From Amorphophallus konjac (Eukaryota; Streptophyta; Magnoliopsida; Alismatales; Araceae), in assembly GCA_022559845.1 (NCBI GenBank), contig CM040117.1, positions 77,723,731 through 77,787,730 of the forward strand: DNA of 64,000 bases, read 5' to 3'. Made by a program: the position numbers and the translations under genes. Within the stretch, counting starts at the first letter, position 1; every line of letters starts with the position of its first letter. The notes under the pieces were generated by a model. It did no database searches. It was not told the DNA's origin and saw only the letters and a list, made by a program, of their open reading frames with translations. This document shows, one piece after another, positions 11,048 through 22,551 of the stretch.

Positions 11048-11405
11048 GTTTCCCTCCGGTGTGTGGAGGAAGGGAGTACTACTCCAGTTTCCCTTTGAGT
11101 TGCAGAGGAAGAGAGATCGGTGATCTCTGGTGTTGTTAGTGACAGGTTGTCATTAACAGTTTCCCTCTGTGTGTGGAGGAAGGGAGAGGATTCTCCGGTT
11201 GTGTTCTAGCTGGGAGCTAGAACAGGCTTCAAGTTCTGTGGGTAGCAGAGCTTGGTTGAGGGATTTGTTTCCCTTGGGTGTTCAAGACGTGTGGCAGCAT
11301 GTTGTACGCAGACTGAGTCTGCTGTGATCTAGCTTTGCTTAGTGGAATCCTCACTCTAGTTGGAGTGAGGGGTGGATGTAGATTGCGGACTGCAATCGAA
11401 CCACC
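11048..11405 (+). other. String of stem-loops in the C leader, ending in a conserved covarying hairpin
   Basis: Roughly ten short inverted repeats follow one another. Clear ones are AGAGATC/GATCTCT (11114-11130), TGTTAGTGACA/TGTCATTAACA (11134-11158), GGAGA/TCTCC, GTTCTAGCT/AGCTAGAAC (about 11202-11222), CAAGTTCTG/CAGAGCTTG (about 11230-11254), GCAGAC/GTCTGC (about 11308-11322) and CCTCACTC/GAGTGAGG (11349-11370). The last unit, 11371-11405, has GGTGG/CCACC closing an inner stem GATTGC/GCAATC; B, D and E have the same outline with different inner stems. Position is between TATA and primer site, in transcribed leader RNA. Confidence 0.7.
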
Positions 11406-11630
11406 TAAAAACCGAGTGCCTCCTCTATGGTTTGCTATTGATTTCTGTGCTCTTCATCTGCTTGTCCCTTTGCCTTCAAGTGATCAGTTCTTCACTCTCA
11501 TCTATATTTCTCTGTGTACGGGTTAAGGAGGTGCGTTAGCAGTAGAATCTATTTTCCGCCTGAGTTTCTGCAAATTGGGAGTGATCTATTCATCCCCCCC
11601 CTTCTATATCACTCTTGCTGCGCTAACAAT

Positions 11631-11642
11631 TGGTATCAGAGC
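11631..11642 (+). promoter_or_regulatory. Primer binding site of C
   Basis: TGGTATCAGAGC, complementary to the 3' end of initiator tRNA-Met, two bases after the LTR. It primes minus-strand synthesis. Confidence 0.93.
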
Positions 11643-11653
11643 AGGTTTACGCC

Positions 11654-13720
11654 ATGTGGACGAACGGTCAAGGAAATGCTGGTGGTCCTAGAACCTTCAT
11701 GGCCGAAGGTCAATCCATTAGTCGCCCTCCTTATTTTGATGGTACTAACTATTTGTTTTGGAAGAACAGGATGGAAGTGTTCATCAGGGCTCAGAGCCAT
11801 AAACTGTGGAGAGTAATCACGGTGGGGCCATATGATCTGCCACCAAACGAGGACGCTTGGACAGATGACCATGTCAAGCTCTCCTCACTCAACTGGACGG
11901 CGCTGAATATCATCCAGTGTGCTGTTCATCCAGAGGAGTATGCCCGTATCTCTGCCTACAAGACTGCCAAGCGAATGTGGGATGAGCTGCAATTGATCTA
12001 TGAAGGTACAGCTCAAGTAAAAGCCTCGAAGGTAAATCTCTACACTTCTAAGTATGAAATGTTTAAGATGAATGCAGACGAGAATATAACTGAGATGTAT
12101 GCCAGATTGTCTTTAATCACAAATACTCTTAAAGGGCTAGGGAAGGATCTTGCTGAGGTAGATATAGTCAGGAAAATCCTTAGATCTTTATCCCCGGCAT
12201 GGCACACTAAGGACATTGTGATTGAGGAGTCAAAAGATTTGACTGTCTTAACTGTGAATGAACTCATAGGATCCCTGATGACCTATGAGATGAATTTCCA
12301 AGGAGGTGGAGAAGGAAGTGAGAGGAAGGGTAAAAATGTAGCTCTAAGAGGTTCCCGAAACAAGGGTAGTAACAGTGGGAGCAGCAGCAGTAGTTCCGAG
12401 TCCGAGTCTGAGATTGAAGGTCTGTCAAATCTTGACCAGGAGGAGCAGGCAATGCTCACTAGACAGTTCAGAAAATTTCTGAAGAAAAAGGGAAATACCT
12501 TTAGGAAGAAGAAGCCACACTCTTTCAACAAGAGTGCTGAATTTACTAGTTACAGGGATAGAAATCCTAAGAGGCTGACTTGTTTTAATTGTAACAAACA
12601 GGGACATATGAAAGGCGAATGCCCAGACCTCCAGAAGAAGGGTCCCTATCTTCAGAAGAAAAATATAAAGGTGCAAAAGAAGAAGAAGCCACAGGCGATG
12701 GTCTGCACATGGAGCGAGGAAGAAGAAGACCCTGAAGATGCTTCCTCAGAAGAATATGAAGATGGAATATGCCTTATGGCAAACAGTGAAGAGGAGGTAA
12801 TAAATGTTTTTGAAAATTTCTCAATTGATGACTGGGAGGATGCTTATGGTGATTTGTTAGATAAATTTAATTCTCTTAGTAAAGAGCACAGAGTTCTGAA
12901 AAGAAAATTTAACACAAATGTTGAAGAACAAACTCTAGTCTGTGAGGAAAATGAAAAGCTAAAAGAACAACTAGAAGAAATGACCTCACTAAGGAAAGAA
13001 AATGATAAGCTCAAGGGAGAAACTCAAGAAAGTCAAAAACAGCTCAATGAATTCAAAACTAAAATTGAAGAAGGCATGAATGAAATTAGAGTGAATTCAG
13101 AGAAATATGAAGCTGTGAAGAAAGTAAATGCTGAACTCCTAAAGAATTCTGAGTATCTTCAAAAGGAGCTAGAAGACAAACAGAAAGTCTTAGAAAAGTT
13201 TGTCCAAGGAAAGACTTGCCTAGATGCTATACTAGGGACTAGGGTCAATTTCAATAAGGAAGGTCTAGGCTATGACCCAACCAACAAGAGACCCTTGCAA
13301 TTCAAGACCATCATCTTCTGTCCAGAGAAGGGAAAAGAAAAGCTGGACACACCATCCAGCTCAAACAACTCTAAGGAAACTCAAAGTCCTAAAGAAAATA
13401 CAAAAACCAGTACTGGACAACCATTTAAGATGGGAATGAAATTTATGAAGAATAACATTAAGTCCACTCACCAGAACACAAATGGTAGATGGACCAAGAA
13501 AATAAATCAGAATAAGAGCTGGAATTACAACAATCAGATGGGTCCAAACAGGACCTACTGGAGAAATAACTTTCATGGTCAAAGATATGCTAATCAACAA
13601 GCCTACAGAAATTTCCTAGGAATAGGAAGACTAATGAATGGAATAGAACTCACTTCTCCAGTTCAGCTGGATTCAACTTTAATAAACCAGAAAGGAAGGT
13701 GCCAGAGAAAACTATGCTGA
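11654..13720 (+). CDS. gag: Gag polyprotein of C
   Basis: The first ATG after the primer site (11654) starts MWTNGQGNAGGPRTFMAEG. In order: a copia gag domain (PPYFDGTNYLFWKNRMEVF at about residues 29-47, then the helical region with TAKRMWDELQLIYEG), a Ser/Glu-rich linker, one CCHC zinc knuckle (CFNCNKQGHMKGEC, about residues 310-323), an acidic segment and a long coiled coil (about residues 400-530). Gag forms the particle and binds genomic RNA. The last 35 or so codons are out of the original frame: a one-base shift near 13610-13625 moves the conserved end of gag into another frame, which runs on to about 13808. Either this copy is mutated or the assembly has an error there. Confidence 0.88.
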   Translation: MWTNGQGNAGGPRTFMAEGQSISRPPYFDGTNYLFWKNRMEVFIRAQSHKLWRVITVGPYDLPPNEDAWTDDHVKLSSLNWTALNIIQCAVHPEEYARISAYKTAKRMWDELQLIYEGTAQVKASKVNLYTSKYEMFKMNADENITEMYARLSLITNTLKGLGKDLAEVDIVRKILRSLSPAWHTKDIVIEESKDLTVLTVNELIGSLMTYEMNFQGGGEGSERKGKNVALRGSRNKGSNSGSSSSSSESESEIEGLSNLDQEEQAMLTRQFRKFLKKKGNTFRKKKPHSFNKSAEFTSYRDRNPKRLTCFNCNKQGHMKGECPDLQKKGPYLQKKNIKVQKKKKPQAMVCTWSEEEEDPEDASSEEYEDGICLMANSEEEVINVFENFSIDDWEDAYGDLLDKFNSLSKEHRVLKRKFNTNVEEQTLVCEENEKLKEQLEEMTSLRKENDKLKGETQESQKQLNEFKTKIEEGMNEIRVNSEKYEAVKKVNAELLKNSEYLQKELEDKQKVLEKFVQGKTCLDAILGTRVNFNKEGLGYDPTNKRPLQFKTIIFCPEKGKEKLDTPSSSNNSKETQSPKENTKTSTGQPFKMGMKFMKNNIKSTHQNTNGRWTKKINQNKSWNYNNQMGPNRTYWRNNFHGQRYANQQAYRNFLGIGRLMNGIELTSPVQLDSTLINQKGRCQRKLC

Positions 13721-13822
13721 AACAAATCTTGATACCTAAACACTTGATCAGAGATTTGAACAATGTCATTGGACCCAACTCATCTTGGGTTCCAAATCAC
13801 TCTGCTTGATGTATCTGTGTAG

Positions 13823-14785
13823 GTCGGCCTGGCAGCTGAAGACAACAAGTGGTACCTCGACAGTGGCTGCTCCAGGCATATGACAGGAGACCGATCCAAG
13901 TTTAGCAAGATAGAGATGAAGCCAGGGGGTCTGGTCAAGTTTGGAGGAAAGAACAAAGGTAAAATAATTGGAGTTGGCACAGTAGGTAAGTCTTCCACAA
14001 ATTCCATTGAAAAAGTATTACTTGTGGAAGGGCTTCAACACAACCTGATTAGCATTAGTCAATTATGTGACAGGGGTCACAGGGTTGTATTTGATGACAG
14101 TTCATGCAAAATCCTTGAAACAAATTCTGACATGGTTAAATTTGTAGCCAACAGGATTAATAATGTCTACATTGTAGACTTAGATGAGAAATCTGAATCT
14201 ACTATTTGCTTATCTGCCAATTCTGAAAATGATGCCTTTGAATGGCATAGACGTCTAGGTCATGCTAGCTTTTCAACTTTAAATAAATTGGTCAAGCATG
14301 ATTTAGTTAGAGGCATGCCTAGAATTAAATTCAACTCAATATCAAAAGCATGTGATGCCTGTGCTCTAGGCAAACAGACCAGAAATTCTTTTAAATTAAG
14401 ATCTGAGCCATTATCTTCTAGACCAATGGAACTCCTTCATATGGACCTTTTCGGTCCAACTAGAACTCAGAGTCTTAATGGAAACAGGTTTGGCTATGTC
14501 ATCATAGATGACTTCTCTAGATATTCATGGATATTTTTCTTAACAAATAAGAGTGATGCATTTCAAAAGTTTAATCTGTTTTTCAATAAGGTCAAACAAG
14601 AAGGGAAGTACAAGGTTAGTTCTATTCAATCTGACCATGGAGGTGAGTTTGAAAACTCCATGTTTACTGATCTTTGTGACAAAGAAGGACTAACTCACAG
14701 GTTTTCTCTCCCAGGACACCTGAACAAAATGGGATTGTGGAGAGAAGAAATAGAACAGTGGTGGAGATGGCCCGAACCATGTTGA
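13823..14785 (+). pseudogene. pol: Pol of C, first part: protease and integrase core
   Basis: The open frame begins after a TAG at 13820-13822, the place where SIRE-type elements separate gag and pol by a stop. The aspartic protease site WYLDSGCSRHMTGD is intact (catalytic Asp codon 13859-13861). Then come the GAG-pre-integrase region (FEWHRRLGHASFSTLNKLV, CDACALGKQTR, an HHCC zinc-binding pattern) and the integrase core (MELLHMDLFGPTRTQS, IDDFSRYSWIFFL, SDHGGEFEN). A one-base loss near 14712 breaks the frame; codons after it are meaningless, and the true reading continues in the next frame. Confidence 0.88.
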
Positions 14786-16914
14786 TTGAAAGTAAATTAC
14801 CTAGAAGGTTTTGGGCAGAAGCGGCCAATACAGCAACCTACATAATCAACAGGGCCATGGTAAGACCCATACACAAGAAAACACCCTATGAGCTTCTAAA
14901 AGGTAAGAAACCAAACTTGTTTCATTTCAGAATTTTTGGAGCAAAATGTTTTATTCATAACAATGATAAGAAAGATTTAGACAAGTTTGAAGCCAAGAGT
15001 TCACCTGGAATATTCTTGGGTTACTCTGAAGTGTCAAGGGCATATAGGGTATTTAACATATCAGATCAGAAAGTGGAAGAGTCTCCACACATCCTTTTTA
15101 GTGAAAAGAAAGATGTTCCTAATGTTGAAAATCTTGACAGGGATTCCAATCATGGTGGAGATTTTCTAGAAGACCAACAGGAAGAAGAGAAGACTCAGCC
15201 GAGTGGAGAAACAAATTCCCCAAATCAGGAAGGTCCAAGAGAAACAGGTGAATCTTCAACAAATATCAGATTTCTTAAAGACCATCCTTTAGATAAAGTC
15301 ATAGGCAATCCTGAAGATCCTCTTCGGACTAGGTCTCATTTTAGAAATGTGAATAATGATGACTTAATTGCATTAGTCTCACAAATTGAACCCAAAACAG
15401 TAGAAGAGGCCTTAGCTGATCAAGCTTGGGTCAATGCTATGAGTGAGGAATTAGGTCAGTTTGAAAGGAATAATGTCTGGGAGCTTGTCCCAAGACCAGA
15501 TGGTATAAATATCATAGGAACCAAGTGGGTGTTCAAAAATAAGATGAATGAAGATGGAATCATCTCGAGGAATAAGGCCAGATTAGTAGCCAAAGGCTAC
15601 TGTCAGGAATTTGGTGTAGACTTTGATGAATCCTATGCACCTGTTGCTAGGATGGAAGCTATAAGATTATTACTTGCCTTTGCATGCTCAAAGAATATAA
15701 AACTCCAACAAATGGATGTTAAAAGTGCCTTTTTAAATGGAGTTATTAAAGAAGAAGTTTTTGTTGAACAACCTCCTGGATTTCAATATTCTCCTCAACC
15801 TAACCAAGTTTTCAGGTTAAACAAAGCCTTGTATGGTCTAAAGCAGGCTCCAAGAGCTTGGTATGAAAGATTGTCTGAATTTCTGATCAGCAAGGGCTAC
15901 AAAAGAGGTAAAGTTGATCAAACTTTATTTACCAAGGGCATGAATAAAGATCTCATCATAGTTCAGGTATATGTAGATGACATTGTATTTGGATCAACTA
16001 AGCATGAACTATGTGATGAATTTTCTACCATGATGTCTGCTAAATTTGAAATGAGCTTAGTTGGTGAACTAAAATATTTTATTGGATTGCAGGTACAGCA
16101 GCTAGAAGATGGGTGCTTCATCAACCAAACCAAATACAAAATGGAACTGTTCAAAAGGTTTGGCATGGAAAACTTAAAGCACATTACTACACCCATGGGC
16201 ACCAATACTTCATTGGATGCAGATGAGACAGGTAAAGAAGTAAATGCCAAACTTTATCGAGGTATGATTGGATCATTACTTTACTTAACAGCCTCTAGAC
16301 CTGATATACAATTCAGTGTAGGAATGTGTGCAAGGTATCAGTCTAGACCTACTGAACTACACTTAGCTGCAGTTAAAAGAATCTTCAGATATTTGTCAGC
16401 TAGTCACTCTCTTGGTTTATGGTTTCCTGCATCTCACACATTTAACTTAGTAGCATACACAGATGCTGATTATGCAGGCTGTAAACTAGACAGGAAAAGC
16501 ACTAGTGGCCATTGTGAATTCTTGGGTGGGTGTTTAGTGTCTTGGGGCTCCAAGAAACAATATTCTGTGGCCCTCTCCACTGCAGAAGCTGAATATGTGG
16601 CTGCAGGGAGTTGTGGAACACAAGTAATATGGATTAAACACCAGCTTCAGGACTACCAAGTAGACCTGGGGTGCACACCTATTTACTGTGATAATACTAG
16701 TGCCATCAATCTTGCTAAAAATCCTGTTTTGCATTCACGAACCAAACACATAGAGATAAGACATCATTTTATAAGAGATGAGGTGTCTAAGAATAATTTT
16801 GAACTGATTCATGTAGGCACAGATAATCAGATTGCTGACATATTCACAAAACCTCTGGATAATGAAAAATTCACCACATTGAGAAGAGAATTAGGCTTAT
16901 ACAAATTGTCTTAA
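14713..16914 (+). CDS. pol: Pol of C, second part: integrase end, reverse transcriptase, RNase H
   Basis: This frame is open for over 720 codons. It holds the integrase C-terminal part ([45 protein letters not shown]), the RT ([52 protein letters not shown] split over adjoining codons, and the catalytic YVDD at 15970-15981) and RNase H ([20 protein letters not shown], then AEAEYVA and [15 protein letters not shown]). It ends with TAA at 16912-16914. All catalytic motifs I can see are intact. Only the break near 14712 separates it from the first half. Confidence 0.92.
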   Translation, partial: RTPEQNGIVERRNRTVVEMARTMLIESKLPRRFWAEAANTATYIINRAMVRPIHKKTPYELLKGKKPNLFHFRIFGAKCFIHNNDKKDLDKFEAKSSPGIFLGYSEVSRAYRVFNISDQKVEESPHILFSEKKDVPNVENLDRDSNHGGDFLEDQQEEEKTQPSGETNSPNQEGPRETGESSTNIRFLKDHPLDKVIGNPEDPLRTRSHFRNVNNDDLIALVSQIEPKTVEEALADQAWVNAMSEELGQFERNNVWELVPRPDGINIIGTKWVFKNKMNEDGIISRNKARLVAKGYCQEFGVDFDESYAPVARMEAIRLLLAFACSKNIKLQQMDVKSAFLNGVIKEEVFVEQPPGFQYSPQPNQVFRLNKALYGLKQAPRAWYERLSEFLISKGYKRGKVDQTLFTKGMNKDLIIVQVYVDDIVFGSTKHELCDEFSTMMSAKFEMSLVGELKYFIGLQVQQLEDGCFINQTKYKMELFKRFGMENLKHITTPMGTNTSLDADETGKEVNAKLYRGMIGSLLYLTASRPDIQFSVGMCARYQSRPTELHLAAVKRIFRYLSASHSLGLWFPASHTFNLVAYTDADYAGCKLDRKSTSGHCEFLGGCLVSWGSKKQYSVALSTAEAEYVAAGSCGTQVIWIKHQLQDYQVDLGCTPIYCDNTSAINLAKNPVLHSRTKHIEIRHHFIRDEVSKNNFELIHVGTDNQIADIFTKPLDNEKFTTLRRELGLYKLS

Positions 16915-18405
16915 TTATGAAGCATGTTCTTGTTGTGAGGGGGAGTTGTGTTTGTCTGATGTTTAGCCTTCTTCATGCTTGTTTAAGGGGGAGTTCAGAA
17001 TGCTTACTGGTTAGCTTTCAGGAATGCTTTGAGTAAGGGGAAGCTTTGAGATTATGCTGAAATGTTTTATTGAGGAATGCTATGTCTTAGGGGGAGCTGA
17101 GTTGTGAAGTGAGAAGAGAAGTTCTTTGACAGATTCAAAAGGGATGTCCAGATGTGTACCTTTGCTGGTCTTGCATGACTGATCTAGAGTGGTTCTCTTA
17201 GACAGTAGAGTGTCACTTATCTCTTAAGTCTATAAGTCAGTGACTCTAATCTCCAAGTTAGAATCTTTCCTTTGGTACTCCTTCAGAGATCTGGACTAAT
17301 TGCATAAAGTATATCTTCATACATTGTCATTGATTATGGTTCAGGCCAAAAACTTGTATGTCTTGATATCTGACCCAATCAACTTGAAATCTAGACTTCA
17401 AGACTCAATTCAAGAAAAGTCCTTTTTGGTATTGTCTTCAATCATTCTATCTCTTTAACTCAAGGGCTTAACTGAACAAACATGTTCTATTTTGATCACT
17501 GAGAAACTGGGAGCTTCATCAATGAAATGAATATTTCTCCCAAGTCATGAGGTGTCAAATGCTTAAAATGAATGAAAAGTCATGACAGAGCAATGGTGGC
17601 TTGCTGGTGAGTAACTGGGGACTCTGGCCTCTAATCAAGGTGTTTCCTCATGTCAAAAGTCACAGTTACTAACTCTGTTCCTTAATAAAAAAAAAGGGAA
17701 GGAAGTAATGAGGTACTCACTCTGAGTAACTGGGGATTCAGGCCTCTAATCAAGGTGTCTCCCTAATGTCAAAGGAAGTGAACTACCAACTTACTCATTG
17801 ATCTTCTTGAAAATCATCTCCAACAAAAATTCCTTGTTGTTATGCAACTAATGGATTGCTTGTCTTCAATACCTTGAGAACACCTCTCTAATTTAGTCTC
17901 TTGCTGTCTTATGGAATAGTTGAATGATCAACTATACTTGGCCATACTTGTGAACTCCTGCTCTAAATCATTTACTATGTATGCTGATAAACTTGTCTAT
18001 CACTCTACTTCTCTATTGTGTACTGAAGTATAAAGAATCTTCTCTTAAGAAAAGAAACTCTCTTATTCTCTTAAGACCTACTTGTGACTTTCTGCACTAA
18101 GAAGTTACTGCCCTTATTCTTCATGTTTCCAGCACTGTCATACAACTTGTAGTTCTTTTTGCTGATGTCAAAGGGGGAGAGAAGTTCTGCAATATCAGTG
18201 AGTATCAGTGAGTCTTGGATTTGTCTTGAGCATTGGGGAAGTCATGTTGCTTCGTGGAAGATATGGTTATGAGTTGTGGGGGAGATGAGAGTGTGCTGTA
18301 AGGAATGTTTAATTCATTTGCATGAGCATGTCTTGAATTTATTCTGCTTGTTACAGCTGGTATTAACTTTTTGTTGAAACTTGATATTGCTTGATTCATA
18401 GTGTT
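16915..18405 (+). other. 3' noncoding region of C
   Basis: No coding frame. It holds repeated polypurine runs AGGGGGAG (near 16938, 16985, 17090, 18170 and 18280) in addition to the one before the LTR. The block GAGTAACTGGGGA...GGCCTCTAATCAAGG occurs twice, at about 17610 and 17724. The same GAGTAACTGGGGACTC core is present on the minus strand of D near 53811-53826. There is no extra gene here, unlike B, D and E. Confidence 0.7.
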
Positions 18406-18457
18406 GTCATCATCAAAAAGGGGGAGATTGTTGCATCCCTATGGTTTTGATGATGTC
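18406..18457 (+). promoter_or_regulatory. Polypurine tract of C within a stem-loop
   Basis: AGGGGGAGAT (18419-18428) directly precedes the 3' LTR. It is flanked by GTCATCATCAAAA (18406-18418) and TTTTGATGATGTC (18445-18457), which pair at 12 of 13 positions. The loop holds the tract and the first 16 bases of the LTR. B, D and E have the same arrangement. Confidence 0.75.
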
Positions 18458-21216
18458 CCACACTATAAATCAATCTTCTATCTCTAGATTAATGCTGTTT
18501 CATCATGTAAGTGAGTACAGTTCAATGGCTGTCAGATAACATGCTCTACCTTAATTCTACCTACACTCTGTCTGCACAGTCTTCACACCAGTGCGTCAAC
18601 TCAGTGTGCTGATGCGTCGACCCTTCAGTCATTGCATGTCTCTGTTCTTACACCAGTGCGTCAACTCAGTGTGCTGATGCGTCGACTCTTCTGTTCAGGT
18701 TCTTCATTTGATTAAGTCTATACATCATCAGTTGAACGTAAAAGTAATACGTTGCAGCGTCAACTCATTGGGCTGCAGCGTCAACTCAGCATGTTTGCAC
18801 TTCGCCTTCAGACTTTCAAGTCTATACACCCTATACTCATTCAAGTCTGTTCATCCGTTTGCATCTCATAAAGTCTGTACATCGTGATCATTCAAGTTCA
18901 CATCAAGTCTATACAGCCGTTCACTGGTGAAGTCTATACACCAGTCAGTGGAAAGTCTATACACTGATTACAGCATTCTCATGTAGTCAACACATTGAAC
19001 AGTTCTTCAAAGTCTATACATTCGGTTCCTTGGGCAAAGTCTATACATCGCTTAGTCTGCACATTGCCTTCAGCCCAAGTGCTCAACGCCAAGTCTATAC
19101 AACGCCAACCAACACATTGAACTGCTCTCCAAGTCTATACGCTAGACTTCATTTCTCTAAGTCTCTACACTGGCTGTGATTCACCAACTCTGTACATTCG
19201 ATATCTTTTTCCTACGCATTGGGCCAAGTCCCATACATCAACTTTTCCCTACGCTTTCTAGCCAAGTTGTACACCCTAGTTGTACTGCACTGCTCAACTT
19301 CATGTTCATCAAGTTGTACAAGGCTTCGATTACCAGTTTTCGGCTTCATTTGCTATCAACTCCACAGGCTTTAAAGTTAACATTCTGTACACCAGTATTA
19401 CATGCTGAATCTTCACAAGCAGTACATGTGACTTCACAAATCATACGCTTCTTCAAGTCTTAAGATGCTTTACATTCAGAGTCTGTACATTGGTCCATCA
19501 GCCGATCGTTCATTCAGCAAGCTTCAAAGTCTGTACAGCCTGTCTGTCTTCATGGATTGTGTGCCTTTCGTGCGTTGACGCACTTGGCTGACTGCGTAGA
19601 CGCACACCTTTCTGTCTTGCTCACTGCGTCGACGCTGACACTGGATGCGTTGACGCATTGGCCTGTTTCCAAGGGCGTGAGCATCTTGCCTGAGGAAGCT
19701 AAGGCAACGCTGCTCGATGGAAGCGTTGACGCCTTGGGCTGATGTTCAAAGATCTGTTGATCAACATCAAGTCTGTACAGCATGAAGTCTGTACATTGGT
19801 TTTGATTTGAACAGAACGCCTAAGTCTATACATTGCTATGGATTGCCCTAAAATGCTTATGTCCATACACTGAAGATGCTGAAGACCTCCAAGTGAATAC
19901 ACTCTCACATGATACACACTTGGCTAACTATCGTTTCAAGTCTGTACACTGCTTAGGCTTCGTGAAGTCTACACAGTGGCTGAGCCTTGTAAAGTGTACA
20001 CATTGGTAACAATCGTTTGCATTGTTCATGTCTATACACTGCCTTCACGTGCATTTTATTCAGTAAGTCTGTACACTCTCTCACGGTGTGCACACTTACT
20101 CTGTTGTGTTTCTAAAGTATATACATTCATGTTGAAAGCCTGAACTAACTAAGTCTATACATTCCATCTGTCTGTCTGCAGGCGATTCAGGCTGATGATT
20201 AGGCACGTGAATCGAGGTTGGCACCTGACACGTGATCCAAGACAACAGGCGCATGACACGTGGATGGCAACCTTGTCAGGATGCTGCCATGTGGTTGAAA
20301 TTCAAATGATCTGGCCAAAAGTGCATGGGCGGGAACCTGGCAGCCACACGCCATTATCTGCTATAAATATAGAGCTTCATCCTTCAGTAGAAGTTTGATC
20401 GTGAAAAGAAAAAAGCAGAAGCCATTGGTGAGAGTCTGCACGATCCAGAAAAGAAAAAGAGCAGAGAGTTCCATATCTGAGAGGAGTTTATTCAAGAGAG
20501 AGAGAGTGTGTGTGGATTGATGAATTGCTTCATTTGAAGCTACATTTATATTGGGTTTCATAATCGATTTCTTCTTCATTGGTTCTTCTTTCTATTTTGC
20601 TTTCGTTTATTTTGTTCTTCCATTCTGATTTGAATTGGTTTCCCTCCGGTGTGTGGAGGAAGGGAGTACTACTCCAGTTTCCCTCTGAGTTGCAGAGGAA
20701 GAGAGATCGGTGATCTCTGGTGTTGTTAGTGACAGGTTGTCATTTACAGTTTCCCTCCGTGTGTGGAGGAAGGGAGAGGATTCTCCGGTTGTGTTCTAGC
20801 TGGGAGCTAGAACAGGCTTCAAGTTCTGTGGGTAGCAGAGCTTGGTCGAGGGATTTGTTTCCCTTGGGTGTTCAAGCTATGTGGTAGCATGTTGTACGTA
20901 GACTGAGTCTGCTGTGATCTAGCTTTGCCTAGTGGAATCCTCACTCTAGTTGGAGTGAGGGGTGGATGTAGATTGCGGACTGCAATCGAACCACCTAAAA
21001 ATCGAGTGCCTCCTCTGTGGTTTACTATTGATTTCTGTGCTCTTCATCTGCTTGTCCCTTTGCCTTCAAGTGATCAGTTCTTCACTCTCATCTATATTTC
21101 TCTGTGTACTGGTTAAGGAGGTGTGTTAGCAGTAGAATCTATTTTCCGCCTGAGTTTCTGCAAATTGGGAGTGATCTATTCATCCCCCCTTCTATATCAC
21201 TCTTGCTACGCTAACA
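18429..21216 (+). mobile_element. 3' LTR of C
   Basis: TGTTGCATCCC to GCTAACA, 2788 bp, a near-identical partner of 8785-11628. Between about 19150 and 19470 it differs by many small losses that degrade the AAGTCTRTACA copies, whereas sequence on both sides is almost unchanged. TATA box 20362-20370; conserved hairpin 20961-20995; target duplication CCCCT at 21217-21221. Confidence 0.93.
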
Positions 21217-22551
21217 CCCCTATCTTCATAAAAACATTCAAGCCAAAATTCCTCCTTTTTCTATTTTTCCATTTTCGGTCTTCAGGTCATCCCAGATCTG
21301 CCAGGATTCTATCTACAGTGACAGCAACCCTGAGTTTCCCATATCCAGACCTTGTTTTGATTTTTCTTGGAGCCCCCAATTTTACTGGGAGTTCTGTCCA
21401 CCTTCCTCTCTACCACCAATGCTTCGTGGAATTTTGAAAGCTCATTTCATATTTTTAGAAATTCCCTTTCCGAACCATCTACAGTTCTATCAGCCTGTTT
21501 CCAGATCCGACCACTAGTCAGTCCAAAATCTATAATAAATCATAGCCTCCACCAATCCTTCCACAAGAATTTTTGCCGTTTTCCTTGTTCAATCTTATAC
21601 AACTTTGGTGAAGAGCTCAGGAGTTGAATCGGACATCTACCTCGCGGTCAACGGTCGTTCTCAGACAACTCACCTGCTGATCTGAGAGTTCGGGTACTGT
21701 ACAATAGAAACTTCAAAATTCAGCAAAGTTCCGATCCGAGCAGATCCAGTCGATCCCTCTGGGCCTAGATTGAAGGATTTCAAGATAGCTTTCCAACGAT
21801 AGCTCTTGTGCCCCGATCCGACATCGGGATTTGTCGCAGCGGCCAATCTCGCCGGGTCGCGCGTCTGAAAACAGCAAGTGCAGATCCGTGGGAAGCTTTT
21901 CCGACTGGTGCCGATCGGAGCCGCCCGGTCTCCGGCCGGCGAACCAGCATGCCACCATCCCGGGGAGCGCTTCCCCAAGCATCCTCACTACAGCGGTGTC
22001 GCCCGGTCCCACACGGCCCCTCCGACCAACACGTGAGCCCCACGGTCGCGAGTACGTGTGCTACCGAAGCTACATGAGAAGCCGCCCGTCAACCCAAAAT
22101 CGGTCCTCCCGGACTCACTTGTGTGGCCCTTTACCTCCCTGTGTGGAGTGGGCAGTGATTCATTGCTGTAACAATCGTGTATTATTGTTCCGGAAGTACG
22201 AGTTTCGGCCGGGTCCATCTTCCCCACGCCGAGCGCGTGGAGGTATCGTATTCGCTCCTACACTTGGCATTTTGCTTTATTTCATATATGCTTTATATGC
22301 CGCTGCTAGAGAGCATGATAGGGTAATTAGCTCGCTTTATATTTATATCACCGCTGCTGCGAGAGAGAGCGTTACCATCCCGTGACTCGATCCGGGCACA
22401 AGAGAGAGCCGACCACCCTAGCTCACTGCCAGTTTCTCAACCGCGCACGTCCGACACTTCCCTCGTTAAGGGACAATCACGAGCTCACCTAGAGTTTGAG
22501 GATCGCATATCCATTCGGAGTCGTGTCCGTGGTCCGTCCCGCATCACTCAG

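Larger units (their letters stand above)
8785..11628 (+). mobile_element. 5' LTR of C
   Basis: It runs from TGTTGCATCCC to GCTAACA, 2844 bp. U3 (to about 10810) is filled with AAGTCTRTACA repeats and GCGT...ACGC palindromes. A TATA box lies at 10782-10790. The R/U5 part is a string of stem-loops. AT and the tRNA-Met-type primer site follow directly. Confidence 0.93.
8785..21216 (+). mobile_element. Element C: complete Ty1-copia, SIRE/Maximus-type
   Basis: All parts are present: 5' LTR 8785-11628, primer site 11631-11642, gag 11654-13720, pol 13823-16914, 1.5 kb of noncoding DNA, polypurine tract before 18429, 3' LTR 18429-21216. Perfect target duplications CCCCT lie at 8780-8784 and 21217-21221. 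Domain order gag-protease-integrase-RT-RNase H is copia. LTRs of 2.8 kb, the long coiled-coil gag and the long 3' noncoding region fit SIRE/Maximus. There is no extra gene after pol. The LTRs are nearly identical outside 19150-19470, so the insertion is recent, yet gag and pol each carry a frame break. Confidence 0.93.
8000..22546 (+). mobile_element. Element S: probable solo LTR, split by C
   Basis: The two parts (8000-8784 and 21222-22546) make about 2.1 kb. The ends are TGATGGG and CGCATCA, the outer five bases are complementary (TGATG/CATCA), and 5-bp near-duplicates CTTAG/CTCAG flank it. It lies inside the integrase frame of G, whose homology resumes on both sides. A plus-strand TATA box lies at 8454-8461. 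I see no primer site, polypurine tract or coding domain, which fits a solo LTR left by recombination between two LTRs. A 184-codon open frame at 21831-22385 is GC-rich and has no domain I recognise. Confidence 0.7.

Noticed and set aside
21831..22385. 184-codon plus-strand frame in S
   Set aside because: GC-rich, no recognisable domain, inside a solo LTR whose TATA box and ends explain the region better.
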